From NCBI RefSeq assembly GCF_003369915.1, contig NC_046676.1:4960001-5024000 (forward strand): a DNA stretch of 64,000 nucleotides, given 5' to 3'. Under the pieces are notes generated by a model. That model ran no database searches. It was not told the origin of the DNA and worked only from the letters and a program-made list of their open reading frames with translations. Of this stretch, positions 36,490-49,640 are shown piece after piece (position 1 is the first letter of the stretch; each line of letters starts with the position of its first letter). The position numbers and the translations under genes are program-made. This DNA is from Drosophila miranda (taxonomy: Eukaryota > Arthropoda > Insecta > Diptera > Drosophilidae).

Positions 36490-37891
36490 ATGGGCTGCAC
36501 TTCCGGTTGCATCAAGTGTTTCCTCAACACCCTTAACTCCCTTAATGCGGTAAGTTCTTGGAGTTTTTTCCAGCAGTTTGGATGACTTCACTCGGATGTG
36601 TACACATATACGATACATAATTGATTGCTGTTAATCGTATATATAGAGATATTTGTATTTTTGATATATTTCGGTGTGAATACAACTTTGCATTCGGTTG
36701 TTTTTAAAATCTGTGCCGTGCGTGTGTTTGCTGACAAAACTTGAACAGGAATATACGTATATATATGTTCTTTATATATGAACAATGTGTGTTTGTCCAA
36801 GCATTCCAATAAATATTAAATTTTGCATATATTAATGAGTACGAGTATTGATCACATTCTTTGGGATCAAGTTTGATGAGATTCGTTATCAGAGCCAAAA
36901 GTTGTTCTTAGATTAAACATAAGCTAAATTTCAATTGCTGTATTAAATGAATCACAATTTTTTCCGTAGAATTATGTTAATACACCAAATTTCGGAATTT
37001 CAACGAAATCTTGTCTTCTATCCGATTCGTTGACTTTTCATGTTTTTATTGCACTAACGCTAATCTCGTTTGCCATTCGGTTTCACCTTTGGCCCCTTCT
37101 GCCATCGACAGCTTTTGGGCCTTGGCCTGATAGGCATAGCCACGATAATCCTGGGCCAAGCACCTCTCGTTTACATCGTTTTCCTGTATGGCTTGGGCGG
37201 CCTAATCTTTGTTTCGGCCATTCTGGGCTGCTGCGGCATCTGTCAGGAGAATGTCTGCATGACCGCAACGGTGAGTGAAGTAATCTCTTCCATTCTTCCA
37301 GTTTTAAACCAATTAAATTGCATTTTAGTATGGATTCATTCTGCTGGCTCAGCTGATAATAAGTCTCCTGGGCAACTTCGGCTTCAAGTTCAACGAGGAC
37401 TACATCCGGAAGTTTGCATCGGAGGAGGTGCAGAAGAAGTGGGACCTGGAGCTGGTGGAACCAGGTGCAATGGACCCATACCAGAGAACGGTTCGAATAT
37501 AAACCATTCTTATTTTCCGTTTCATTCGATGGCAAGCGACGCTATTCATTTCCAGTACGATTGCTGTGGCCGCAACGGACCGGATGACTATGTGAGCATC
37601 GGTCGAACCACCTTGCCCGCCACGTGCTACCCCAAGGAGAACCACGAGCTGCCTCACTTCACCACCGGCTGTGCCCAGAGCGCTGGTGACAAGTTCCTGG
37701 AGCTCTTCACTTACTCCAGCGACACCAACTGGGTCTCCGTGGGCATAACCGTGAGTGATCCTGCAGTGACTCTGCCCTCGATGGATTCTAATCATTTAAT
37801 CTTTAATCATCTGTTTCAGGCACTGATGGTGCTCGGCGCCTTCTATCTGGTCGGACGCTTCCGCAAGCAGCGCAGGCGCTATCACTACTAA
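36490..37891 (+). CDS. Tsp42Ek: Tetraspanin Tsp42Ek
   Basis: Four-pass tetraspanin. Exons 36490-36549, 37112-37270, 37329-37490, 37556-37750 and 37820-37891 are all phase 0 and give 215 aa. The first exon has 20 codons (MGCTSG...). GCCGICQENVC follows segment 2. The large loop starts DCCG (about 129-132) with ATC and TGC, four cysteines. The third intron uses GTTCGA as donor, a poor match to GTRAGT, but the frame and family position require it. The tail is RRRYHY. Confidence 0.88.
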
Positions 37892-39445
37892 GGATTCCCG
37901 ATCTGATTTCTCTGTGAGATTCGTGTGTTCTAATAAACTTGGTAGAATCTGCCACTTCCCATTCCATTCCCCTGTGGAGTGGCTGAGCTAATCTGTCGTT
38001 TTTCTGCTGCTGGCGTCATTCATTCTCAATCTTCTGACGCAATCAAGCTCAATCAATCTCACTAGTTTTCGGGGAGCGATCGCGCGTAAATTGCTTTGGG
38101 GAGCCAGAGAGAGAGAAAGAGATGGAACTCTCTTTCCCCCTTTTGAACCCCACTCCATTCGAGCTAAACATCTGGCGAATGGCGCTTCTGAAAGCTTAGA
38201 GCTCTCCCTACTCTCCTCGCTCACATTGCTCTTCCGCCACAACACACCGCTCGCTTCAGTTCTGTCAGGCATAACCAGCTCTGGCTCCCCCTGCCGACCC
38301 ACCAGACTGTTTGTTTGGCTTCCGAATGACAGCAGCAACAGCAACAACAAGAACCACAACAACAACATAAACAACAGCACTGCCTTAGTAATAGCAAAAA
38401 TAAAGGAAAGCTCTCTTCGTCGCCGCGAAGCTTATATACCCTATCTGTTCGACGACTGGTCAAAGTGTAATACTCTTCTGTATTACAGATTACAGATGAC
38501 AGATATCTGCCAGAGATAAGTCTTTAGATCAGAAGTTTACTTATTGGGGTAAAATAGATATTCTAATAGAAGCTATTTCCTTTTCCAGGAATACATTTAA
38601 TAATATGCGCATATATAAATCGCCTCCCTTAGATCGCCACCGCTGGTGATGATCAAAATATTGTAATTTAGTTGGTCGGAAACTCATTGTAACGCATAGA
38701 AGGTGTTACAAACATCTACTCTTAACTGTAATACCCTAAAAGGGTGTAAAAACTACGAGGCATCAACAGAAACCACAACAACAGCAGAAACAACAAGAAA
38801 AAAAAAGTAATGCTAGATTTTGAGGCCGAGGCTCTTGATACCCTAGCAGATCGATTATTTCTCATCCGATATTGAGATAATGTGATTGTTGAGCGTATGT
38901 ATGTGTATGTTTAGAAACAAAAATTGTTCGTATGGTAGCTATATTGATCTGATATTGGTTGTTCCGGAATATAGGTATGTATATATTTTCTGCTTGTATC
39001 GACAAATAAGGGATCCGCGCAACGTTTCATTAAGAAAGCTCAAATCTTAGGGACTCAAAAGCGTGCATATAACAAGATCTTTACGAGCAACAAAAGCAAT
39101 AGAAACAACAAAGTTTGGTCTTTGACTTTGGATTTGTTGTTGTTTTTGTTGCCTCTGCTCTTTGTGTTTGCCTACTGCCAGTGTGCGTTCGTGTGCTGAC
39201 TTTGTTTGCTTTGGTCTGGCGCGGCGACCGGCGCGGCGGCAACCAACGGGGCAGCGTTTCCAGCTCTCTCAGTTTGCCGCGAACTTTTGTTGAAAGTAGT
39301 TGTCTACCCGATTCTGTCCGGCTGTTAAAAAACTCTTGCCCCCAAAAACACAACAAACTGTTGCACGTGTTGCACAGAGTCTCGATTGCATTCTCCGAAA
39401 AGCACTTGGCCATAGCGCAAAGAGGAAAATAGAAACACATTCAGA
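37892..39445. other. Spacer between Tsp42Ek and Tsp42El
   Basis: About 1.55 kb with no convincing gene. It has a CAG/CAA-rich tract at about 38328-38390, typical of fly noncoding DNA, and the El 5' UTR at its right end. Long open frames here follow the simple-sequence tracts. Confidence 0.45.
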
Positions 39446-41340
39446 ATGGGCTGCGCAACGGGCACCATCAAGTACTCTCTGTTCCTGTTCAATGCCTTAT
39501 GGGCGGTAAGTAGAACACCAAAAATTGAATTCAAAGCATATGCTACATACTCGTATGTTCATATGTATGTACATACATATGTATGTATAACGCATACGTT
39601 CAGTATTACAACCGTTTCAATGATTATTTATTATAATATTTTTCCAAGTTTTTGTACAACATATTTTGAGCGGAATTTCGCTTAATATTGGAAATCGCTT
39701 TGGAGGGGAGTATACCCATTAGACTTCCACCTGGCCCGCAGATGATATCATCTCGTATGCGTGCCTAGTTTATGACTACATTTTGCCGTCTCGTGTGTAT
39801 CACTGGGTGTGTGTGTGTGTGTGTGTGTGTGTCTATTGTTAATGGCTTGTGCTTTGCTTTTGCATTCCTTGAGCCGTGAGGAAAGCTCTGGCCAAGTAGC
39901 CAAGTAGCGAGCAGCTCAAATGCGTCATGCTTTTCGATTTCGTTAAATTAAATGTGGTAATGCTCCTCCTCTGCTTCTTTTTAAAAAGCTAACACGAATA
40001 TAATATGGGAATATGGAAACCGGATTAGTCAACAGCGTTGACAATAGAGACGAGATGAGCGCAGCGCTGACAAATTACTAAAGATATGCCGGGGAATTCG
40101 TGGCCTTGTCACGGTTGCAGACAACTGGGATACCGAAATGGAGGGACTTTCGATATCCTATAGATTTGGGAGTAGCACAGTAATTTCCTTAGATTTCTCA
40201 GCTTGCGAGCTAGACATCAGCATAGGTTTTTGAAAAAGCGAAACTTTTTGCGAGAAAGGAAAATCTAGAACAATTTAATTTATTTGCAAGTAAAACTTAG
40301 AATGAGTAATAACATTATTATACGGGTGGATAAACCCCTGAGTTTAGCATAGAAACGATTGATCAGAATGGGATATTTAGATCATCTAAGCTTCGGCTTT
40401 GAAGCTTTCAATTTTTGTTTCTTTTTTTTTTCGAATATCTAAAATTAAATTGGATACGCCTCCCATTTAAAAAGTATGCTGATATTGCTCGATTATCTGG
40501 CTGGGAAGCTACCCCTATTTATTGACTCATTTTGTTTGTATTTTTCAGATACTCGGCATTTTGGTGCTTATCTTTGGGGGCCTCGGGTGGGGGGCGATGC
40601 CTGATCAGTATGCCATTGGCATTCTTGTTCTGGGCGGCATTATCCTCCTGATATCCCTCTTTGGTTGCTGTGGCGCCGTTCGTGAATCGCCACGCATGCT
40701 CTGGACGGTATGTGCTTTTTGACAGATACAGATATATCTGAAAGTCTGAAATTAAGTGAATTTCAATTGCATTTCAGTACGTATCGCTGCTGGTTGTGTT
40801 GCTGGTGCTGATAGCCGCCTTCATTGTTCTCAATCCGCGGGATGTGTTCAAGAAGTATGCCCTGCAGACGGTTGAGGATCATTGGCAGCTGGAGCAGACC
40901 CAGCCGGGCAGCATGGATCTCATCCAGAAGACAGTGAGTCGTGGAAACCCACTTCTTTGTAGAAAAATGTCAAAGCTTTCCTCTATTTCAGTACTCTTGC
41001 TGTGGGCGAAATAGTGCCCAGGATTATCTGGAGATCAGCTACTGGAACGCAAGTGTTCCCAACAGTTGCTGCAAGGACAACAACTGTGTGAATCCCTTGA
41101 ATCTCTATGCGGTCGGCTGCATCAGCAAGGTGGAGGAGGCCTTCTCTGACGAGGCCACCACATCGCGCTACCTGGAGTGGGGTCTCCTCGGTTTCGATGT
41201 GAGTCTGCCATGGAATTTAATCCACTTCCCACAGGAGAAACGCTCACAAATTGTCGTTATCTTTGCAGGTTGTTATTCTCTCACTGGCCATCATCTTGGC
41301 CATACACTACACGAATCGCCGACGACGCTATAACTATTAA
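39446..41340 (+). CDS. Tsp42El: Tetraspanin Tsp42El
   Basis: Four-pass tetraspanin. Exons 39446-39505, 40549-40707, 40778-40933, 40992-41198 and 41269-41340 are all phase 0 and give 217 aa. The first exon has 20 codons (MGCATG...). GCCGAVRESPRML follows segment 2. The large loop has SCCG (about 127-130), NSCC, NC and VGC, six cysteines. The tail is RRRRYNY. Intron 1 (1.04 kb) carries a GT dinucleotide run at 39807-39832. El sits just before lbm, as in D. melanogaster. Confidence 0.9.
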
Positions 41341-42888
41341 CACGTACAAATATGTATATGTATTTAGCACCTAAGCAAGTCAATCTACTTAACATTTACC
41401 AGTCTCATTTGTAAGTCACACCGATGTACCTTGCTTAGAGCCACAGCACACAGCGCTCTGTATGTGTTCCACTTGCCAAGCAATTGAAGTTGCCTTAAAT
41501 ATACAATTCATACAAACAAATACCCATGTTTCGGAGGGCAGTGTAATTTGCTTAGCCTCTTCTTCATCTTCGACATCGTCATCCCATCCCATTGGGATTG
41601 GAAAGCAAAGACTCTGCGCTTCAAATCAATGACGCGTACTTAAGACGGACAAACAGCTGCGGTCAGCCAAATAGGAGTGCTCAAATGTTTCGAAAACTAT
41701 TGAAAAGGTACAGGGAATAGTCCGGGCAGGCCCCAGGAGAACTAGCGATTAAATGTATTGAGCTCCACTTTGTAAAAATAGTGATCTGCTCTTGACGGTT
41801 TGGCTTCATATGATAGATTGGATACTGTTCACTCATATTATTGTGACCCCAACTGTATGTGGACACAAAAAAGAGCTAAAAAATGAAACCAAAGTCAGAC
41901 CCAAACATAATTAAGCTCGAAAATTCTGTGTTTGTGTCTGTGCGTGTCTAGGGAACAGTGGAGTGAGGAGGGAGAAATGCGCAACTCCAGACATAACAAC
42001 AGTAAACTCGCAGTAAACTCGAAAAAAAACTGTTAAACAAAACAGCGGGAGAAAACAAGAAAGAGAAAGAGACAGAGCTTGTCACTGGCTTATTGACAAA
42101 TTGATGTCATTGAGGATTCAGACCAAAGAAGAGGTGGCTGTCAGGAGAAGGGAGGTAGAGGTAGAGGCAGAGAAAGGGAATTCAGAGCAACAATAACAGT
42201 TTAATCAAATTTTGAGCAATCTGTTGATTAAATTTGCATTTTCTTTGTCCCCCAATCTGCCTGATCTTGAAGACCAAGTCACGAAAGCAAAGTCAAAGTC
42301 AAAGCACTCGCTAAGCGGGAGCATGTGACGTCATTGCTTGGAGCGGTGACCCAAGGTATATTCGTTTTGCTTGTCACTCTCTCTCTCTCTCTTAAATGCA
42401 ACCGAGACACAGGCCGCTGTATTGTCTGACTTACCTTCAACTTAATACACCATGCGCTGACCGAAGTGAGTGCAACGCGCTCTCTCAATCGTTCTCCCAG
42501 CTGGTGGGCGCCTGTGTGTGGGAGTGTGTGCGCTTGCCTCGCTCTCCCGCACCACCCTCTGTTACGGTTTTATTTTGATTGCGATGGCGGAAGAAAAAGC
42601 AAAAGAGAACGACAAAAACTTTTCCCGCTTTCAGTTCAAAAACGAACGCAGAACGTACCACAAGCAGGGGACGACTTTTTGGAGAGCGGAAATCCCGAAA
42701 GAACATTTAACGGAAATTTATTTCGCTGTAAATTCAATTCGGAAAAACAAACCAAAAGAAAAACGTAAAAGTAAATAAACAAACAGCAAGAGAGGGGGAG
42801 AGAAACAAACAACAACAGCAAGGTGAAGAGACCTTCTTGAGCGAATTTTGCAGGTAATTCCAGAAGTCGGTTTTCCAGATCTACAAAC
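41341..42888. other. Spacer and promoter region upstream of lbm
   Basis: About 1.5 kb. CT repeats at about 42376-42392 could bind GAGA factor. No gene is seen, and purine-rich low-complexity DNA fills 42000-42200 and 42580-42820. Confidence 0.4.
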
Positions 42889-44515
42889 ATGGGCTGTGCC
42901 ACGACCAGCGTTAAGATCACCTCCATTATACTGAATGCCATTTTAGGGGTAAGTCATCATTGCCTATAAGGAATACCAATTAGCCATAACAGCAGCAACA
43001 GAGTCAAGTATAGTGCAAGTACATACGAGTATATATGATATATATATGTATGTATGAGTATTACATTTGAGCAAGGAAATTAGCATGATGTCATGGGGGA
43101 CAAGTGAACGCACTTCAAAAGTCCAACAAAAACAGCCTCAAAATGAATTATTTTCAAAAATTATTCCTATATGTACGGACTAGTGTTCGGCGGAGGAGAG
43201 CTTCAGAGCATATGTATACTAGCTGAATGTTTTCATTCTACTTCGGGTGTATTTTTAACCGATTTCTGTCGTGTTTGTCAGTCGCGAGCACACCTGAATG
43301 ATGGCCTCAAGGTGGCACCTGACGCCTGACTACCCTGACCACCCTGCCTTCTCCGCCGCCCTCCCTGCGGTTGCCATGGAAAACTTGTTTACGGTTTAGG
43401 CCATTCCCAGACGGACCCAGCCAGAGCCTTCAATTGTTCCAATTCCGTTCCCGCAGGATGATGATGTCATGCCAATGTACATGTATATGTGTGTACATAC
43501 TCGGATAACCCCGCACTCTGGTTTATAGTTTGACCTATATAGCGAAATCGAATCATACGAAAAACAACAAGAACAAGGGTTGGCCACCCCGAAATGGCAA
43601 CTGAGAAGAGAAACAGGGAAGCAGAGAAATCAGGAGCGCGGGGAAATCTTTATCACAGACCAGTCAGGCGAACTTCCCCAAGCGAAAATAATGGAATAAA
43701 TAATGGACGGGATGGCTGGATGTTCTTTGTTGCTGGTGTTAATTGTCATACAAATAGATTGCCACTGAAACTGCAATTGGAATTGCATCATCCCGTAATT
43801 TATTTCAGCTTCTGGCATTGGGCTCCATTGGATGGATCGCTTACAATGCGGACACCGAGAGCGAGGAGTTCGTCATCGCCGCCTATGTGGCCTGCTCGCT
43901 CATACTCGTGTTCGCCATGGTGGGCATCGTGGCGGCCATCCGAGAGTCGGTGGCCCTGACTGCAACGGTAAGGGGCTCAGAGTAATCTCAGCAGGAAGTC
44001 TCTGAATAAGGATTAATGTTCCTTTCAATCCCTAGAGTGCCGTGTTCCTGCTGGTACTGGCCATACCGCAGATCGTGAGCACCTGCATGCTGCTGCATCA
44101 GTACGAGGTGCAAAGCGGACAGGAGACGGTGGAGGTGGCTTGGCAGGCAAACAACATGGACGCACTGCAGCAGAAGCACGAGTGCTGCGGCAAGAGCAGC
44201 GCCCAGGACTATGTGCATCTTAACCAGCTTATCCCGCCCAGCTGCTACGCCGATCTTCAGCAGACCACCGACCACCTCTTTCTGGAGGGCTGCATCGAGA
44301 AGGTGCAGAGTTTCTATGAGAGCGACAAGCAGCGCTTCATCATTGTGTCCTGGGTTCTGGTTGCATTCGAGGTGGGCCTACATCTCTCTTTTGCCTTCTA
44401 AAAATCATATCTAACCGGTTTCGTCTTTTGATTTCCTTTGCAGTTGCTCTGCTTCGTCCTGGCCGTCTTTCTAGCCATTAGCTTCCGCAACAAGCAGCGC
44501 CGCCTGCAGTTCTAG
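42889..44515 (+). CDS. lbm: Tetraspanin late bloomer
   Basis: Four-pass tetraspanin. In D. melanogaster late bloomer is on motor axons and growth cones and helps synapse formation (known, not visible here). Exons 42889-42948, 43809-43967, 44036-44371 and 44444-44515 are all phase 0 and give 208 aa, the shortest of the cluster. The intron before CCG is absent. The first exon has 20 codons (MGCATTSVK...). The second-segment motif is GIVAAIRES, with no Cys pair. The large loop begins ECCG (about 122-125) with PSCY and EGC, four cysteines. The tail is NKQRRLQF. It takes the slot between El and En that would otherwise be 'Em'. Confidence 0.93.
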
Positions 44516-45431
44516 GATGGCCCAGAATCGACCTGATCCCACAGTACAAATGCTTCGGACTTTGGGTCTCTCAAGTATTTCCCGCCTAGGCATTTCATTA
44601 CAAACATAACAACAACAAAAACCAAAGTCATTCATTATTTACTCGTACCTAAGCCTTTCCTCTAATTAAGTACATCATATAGTCCAATTATCCATTATAA
44701 TTATCAAAATAAATGTGTCTGTGTCTGTTTGAAAACGTTTCATCGCTTGGCGTTTGTTTGTTTTCGTAAGTTGATGGAAACATTAAGCATACGACGTGAG
44801 GCCCCTGTGAGCTTTAAATGCCGAAATTTTTGGCCAGAGACAGACAACTTGTTGCTGGGACTGCCAAGGCCAGAGTTTGCATAATAATTAGGTAAATGGG
44901 CGTCGGGAAATGGCTATAAATCCTACAAAGATGTCCTGAAATCCGCTTCCGTATCCCCTCTCCGATGTATATATGAGAAAACTTTTGCGCCTAATACTCC
45001 ATAGGTGCGTTGCGGAAGAAAGCTTTCGAAGCACTGTGACATCATACCACCCAAAAATCTATGACAGAAGCACCGCAACCCCCACCCACACCCACACCAC
45101 CACCACCGCGCATAAAGCACCCGACAATAACATTAATAGCAGCAACAAGAACAGCCATGGGATTCGTTGATTTTATACGAGCGGTGGAATCCACCAACTG
45201 GCCCTCGGGGGGCGCCATAATTTCGAATAGAATGCGTCCCATTCAGTCGAACGTCAACGTCTATAGGAAAAGGGCTTGCGTTCAGCTGAGCATTGCCTGG
45301 TCGTGTCCCCGCTGGTCACCGCTTCTAGTTAACTGCGCATCGGAAAAAGGAAAAAGGACAGGAAGGACGGATAAAGCGATAAGTAATTGGTGCGTTTATT
45401 GATTGTTTATCCTTCTGGAGCGTCTTGCAAC
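44516..45431. other. Spacer between lbm and Tsp42En
   Basis: Contains the lbm 3' end (AATAAA near 44709) and about 700 bp upstream of En, including a CCACCACCAC tract near 45090. No gene is supported. Confidence 0.4.
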
Positions 45432-46391
45432 ATGGCCTGTCGCGTGTCGTTTCTGAAAACACTTCTCATCATTCTCAATGTCCTGCTATCGGTGCGTATG
45501 CATAATATCTGAGAGGGCTCCTTCGAAACGGCGTTTCTTTTGACAGCTAATTGGCGTGACACTGATTGCGCTGTCTGTGTATGAGCTGAACAGCTCCACG
45601 CCAGGCACCTTCGAGCACATTGCCATCGTCATCCAGATCTTTGTGGGCTCCTTCGTCATACTGACCTCGTTCCTTGGCTGCTTTGCCACGGCCCGGGTCT
45701 CCCTGGGACTCGTTTGGACTGTAAATAAAGGCTCCTTAAGCAATGACCACATCTGACATTATCTTTCCCTTGCTCCCAGTATGTGATCTGCCTCTTGATC
45801 CTGCTCTGCCTGCAGATCTACATCATTGCTGCAGCCCACTCAACGAACTATGTGGAGAGGTCGCGGAGCGAGTTCCTGGCCCTCTGGTCAGATCCCAGAA
45901 CCAATGTCGAGCGCCTCTCCCTCATCGAGCAGAAGGTGAGTGGGGAGAAGTGTCCCTAAACGAACTCACGCATGAAATGGAATTGGATTCCCTTTCAGTA
46001 CTCGTGCTGTGGTCAGGTCGGTGCCCATGATTACATACTGCTCGGCAGGGGAATACCCACGAACTGCTACAGGAACTTCGACAGGCAGCAGGACAACCTC
46101 TTCACCGAGGGCTGTCTGGCGGCTGTCCAGGCCCATGCCAACGACAACGTGGCCATCGGTCTCGTCATCAAGTGGCTGCTGTTGGTGGTAGAGGTGAGTC
46201 TCATGTCAGCCTCGATTATTAATTACATGGGGCTTAGCAAGTCAAGGGCGGGCCGGAAATAGCTTCCAGGCCAGATATAGATGGGTTTTCTAATCAAATT
46301 TTCCAATACCATCACACAGTTCGCCGCCCTGGGAGCCGCTACACACTTGGGCATCACGGTGCGCAACAAATTGCGGCGCGAGAGATTCTAA
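45432..46391 (+). CDS. Tsp42En: Tetraspanin Tsp42En
   Basis: Four-pass tetraspanin. Exons 45432-45491, 45547-45720, 45780-45935, 45999-46193 and 46320-46391 are all phase 0 and give 218 aa. The first exon has 20 codons (MACRVS...). The intracellular motif GCFATARVS keeps one Cys. The large loop has SCCG (about 132-135), TNC and EGC, four cysteines. The tail is NKLRRERF. Compact gene: introns 1-3 are 55-63 bp and intron 4 is 126 bp. Confidence 0.85.
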
Positions 46392-47088
46392 CAGGTTTCC
46401 CGAATGGCGATGCACCTGCCCCAGCCATGGCCTGGAACCGATGGGAGCAAAAAAACCCATAACAAACACTTCTGTACGCCAGCCACCCCCCGTGGATCTG
46501 GAATAGGCAGCAAATACGTAGAATAAATAATAAGAACACACCAGAAATATTTGATTAATTTTATTTTTGCCAACTACATATATGCGGAATATCAGAGATG
46601 CGACTAAGTGGATAGATGTACGAGTACGAGTATATGTCTGCCTATAAAGACGCATATAAAAATATAAATCTCGTCCACTCGTCGGGACGCGGCGGGAAAG
46701 AAGATGAGCGCCGGACTCTACGAGTAACGACCGGCACACACAAAATACCGAGGCGGAGACCAAGACGGACCCGAACCCGGACGCGGACACGGCACGGACA
46801 GCCACTCAGCGGATTTGTAAACATTTCGCTGCTTCTTAGTGATCGTTTTTTGGGTTTTGGCTTTATTTTGCTTTGGGCTGAACGAGTTCTCTTCGCGGCA
46901 GCCGAAGGCATTAACAGTTTGGGTCACAAGCGGCGCGCGTCGGAAATAGTCGGACGCGAGTGGAAAACGAATTTCCCCCGAGAGAAAAGCGTGTGCAGCT
47001 GGAGTCGCAGTGTTGTGCCTTCACAGTGTTGAAAATATAATTATTATAGCTCGTACGAGGGTGATATATTGGTAATAGAGGTGTCAGA
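46392..47088. other. Spacer between Tsp42En and Tsp42Eo
   Basis: En 3' UTR and Eo 5' region. Includes a G/C-rich ACCCGGACGCGGACAC stretch near 46772-46800. No gene seen. Confidence 0.4.
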
Positions 47089-48612
47089 ATGCCAACCATT
47101 CGCGTGTGCCTGCAATGGACTGCGGTGGTCTTCAATACAATTACTCTGGTAAGAGTTTCGTCGCTCCACACGGCGCATGAGTTATTTACGATCACAAATT
47201 TTCGTGTGCAAACAATTGAAGTACATAAATTAAGTGCTAAGCAGTGGCTTGTAGTAAATCATTTCATTGAGAATAAATATGTACTATGTTCCGCTCATTG
47301 ACTCACACGGCGTATGAGTAATGGATTGTATTGTATTCGAGTTCATCTCGGCCGTCGGCCGTCAAAGCGAAATCATTTAATTTCTTACATTTCTGTGGCA
47401 TTTTTCATTGTCGAATGTAATTTTTTTCGTTTTGGGCTACCGCTGCCTGTGTAGATGGCCAATTTGGCAGCAAACAAATCCCACTCCATTCCGAATTTTC
47501 CATTTCTGCCAAAAACATGTCACTTGGCGTTCATTTTTCCTTATTTTGCGCTTGTGGTTCCTTTGGCACATTTGAAACGAAAGAAATCGGAGAGAGGTCT
47601 GTGTATATGCCATTTAAAAATAAAGCCCAAAGTAATTCAATTTATTTTAATGCCAATATTTTCTTTTATTTTGTATTTTCGATTCTCTTGCGCTCCGATG
47701 ACGTCGCCTACATAGCGAACTTTTGTCTCTAAAGATTTTTGTTCTATTTTGTTTGGCCATTTCACGGCCCATTAACAAATAGTTAATGTGCATATATATT
47801 TATTTTTAATCATCATCTAGATCATCGGCATCCTGGCCGCGCTGGCCGGTGTCTACGAGCTGAATAGGTATGACGAGGGCTCCGCCGAGCATCTGCAAAA
47901 GTTCGTGCAGCTGGGCATGGCGGGGACTCTGATTTTGGCAGCCTTTATTGGATGCCTCGGCGCCTTCCTGGGCTCCATCAAGGTCCTGGTAGTGGTGAGT
48001 ATCAGCTGTCCTAGGCTACAATACAAAAAGTCAACTGCAAGGGGAACAAGTTTTAGCACCTGACTCTGTTGGGAATCCTGATTGTGTCGCACATCTGGAA
48101 GCTCTCCCACTACAACGAGAACAAGCAGCTGGACGCCACCGAGGTCTACGTCATGGCCCTGTGGATGGAGGAGCTAGTCCATCAGGGCGCCATTCAGCAG
48201 CTGCAGCGAGAGGTGAGTTGTTGATTGTATACCCATCTGGGAAAACTCTTCTGACGGTCTAATTTCCATGAACTTAGTTCGAGTGCTGCGGCAACAAGGG
48301 GTTCGGGGACTACACGAGCCTGAACATCAAGGTGCCCTCCAGCTGTTTCCATACCAGGGACGGCCTTCACGCCCTGCATCCCTATGCGGAGGGCTGCATG
48401 GCGGCCGTGAAGCGAGCCTTCCTCCAGATCTACCGCTATGAGAAGTGGGCCCACTGTGGACTCATTGGCTACGAGGTATTCACTGCACGATACTCTCGGC
48501 CCCGATTATTAATTAATACTTCCCTTTCTGTCTGTTGCAGCTTGTGGGCATCATATTGGGCATCACGCTGTGCTGTCAGCTGACCAACAAGACACGCCGA
48601 TATGCCTACTGA
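47089..48612 (+). CDS. Tsp42Eo: Tetraspanin Tsp42Eo
   Basis: Four-pass tetraspanin. Exons 47089-47148, 47821-47994, 48057-48212, 48278-48475 and 48541-48612 are all phase 0 and give 219 aa. The first exon has 20 codons (MPTIRV...). The intracellular motif is GCLGAFLGS. The large loop has ECCG (about 132-135), SSC and EGC, four cysteines. The tail is NKTRRYAY. Its stop codon lies 92 bp from that of the convergent Tsp42Ep, so the two 3' UTRs probably overlap. Confidence 0.83.
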
Positions 48613-48704
48613 TCCACACACACTTATTTATACTCGTACAGAAGCATTTGCAACATAGTCACATAATAAAACATAATGATCTAATCATTTGATAAAATCT
48701 AACA

Positions 48705-49640
48705 TCAGACATCGGCATCATTCAGTAGATGTGCCCGTGAGCCGGTTACATGGTTGGAGCGCGGCTCTCGTCTAACACCAGGCGGCACTTGGCGACGGGC
48801 GAGACGCTGTCGCTCGCGCAGCTTGAAGAGCACGACACTCAGGGCGGTTGTCTGCAGCAGAATAAAGATCTATGGGAGGAGTACAGAGGCAGTGTTATTT
48901 GTCTGACAGCTGGAGTCAACTGCCCACCTCAAGGCCAACGATGGACCACATGAAGAGCTTATCGCGATGCTGTATATAGCGCTGGCTGTTGCTCAAAGTC
49001 TCCAGGCAGCCGCGCGGATAGACATGTTTCTGCTGGTAGAAGTCATTGGAAGTGGCCTGATAACAGCTCGCGGGTACCAGCAAATGCAACTGCCTGTAGT
49101 CGTCTGAATTGTTGTAGCCGCAGCAATGCTGTGTGGCCTCGTACTGATGCATTAGCTCCGGTCGACTGTCCAGGCCATGCCAGGCCAGCTCCAGCTGGTG
49201 CCAGGCACTGTCGGTAGCTATATGCGACGGATTGTTGTAGTGATGCAGCTGCAGGTACTCCGCACCCATACAAATCAGTATAAACAGTGTGAACTGCAGG
49301 CGAAAAGTTATTTCAGTTGGGTTTCTGGCGGATCTTAAGGGTACTTACGATTAGATTGACGCACAAGAGATTGCAGATCAGGCCGTAGCAGCCGAACATT
49401 ACGATCATGCAGATTGTTCCCCCAAGAACCAAGCTTTTTACGAAGTACGTGTGCTCCGGAGTATTAGGCTCTGCTGCATGGAGGCCCAGTCCTGCCCCGC
49501 ACATAACACCAATGCCCAGCAGCTGGGGGAGAAGAGAATATCTTAGTCAGAAATAAATATGTGTAGATTCAGTGGCTTACCATATAGAGCAGATTGGCGA
49601 GCAGGCCCGAAAGCTTGATTGTGTTGTAGCAGCGGTTCAT
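48705..49640 (-). CDS. Tsp42Ep: Tetraspanin, probably Tsp42Ep
   Basis: Four-pass tetraspanin on the minus strand. Exons 49640-49581, 49522-49349, 49293-48928 and 48869-48705 are all phase 0 and give 254 aa, the longest in the window. The intron before CCG is absent. The first exon has 20 codons (MNRCYN...). Segment 2 ends in FGCYGLIC. The large loop has HCCG (about 134-137), ASCY and RGC, four cysteines. The C-terminal tail is about 30 residues longer than in other members and Arg-rich (KLRERQRLARRQ). The name is by order after Eo and by length. Confidence 0.8.

Noticed and set aside
38320-38400. CAG/CAA tract as a polyglutamine gene
   Set aside because: It sits in an intergenic spacer without a sustained frame, splice sites or conserved flanks.
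46290-46805. 171-codon minus-strand open frame
   Set aside because: It overlaps the Tsp42En last exon and the following spacer, and has no family resemblance.
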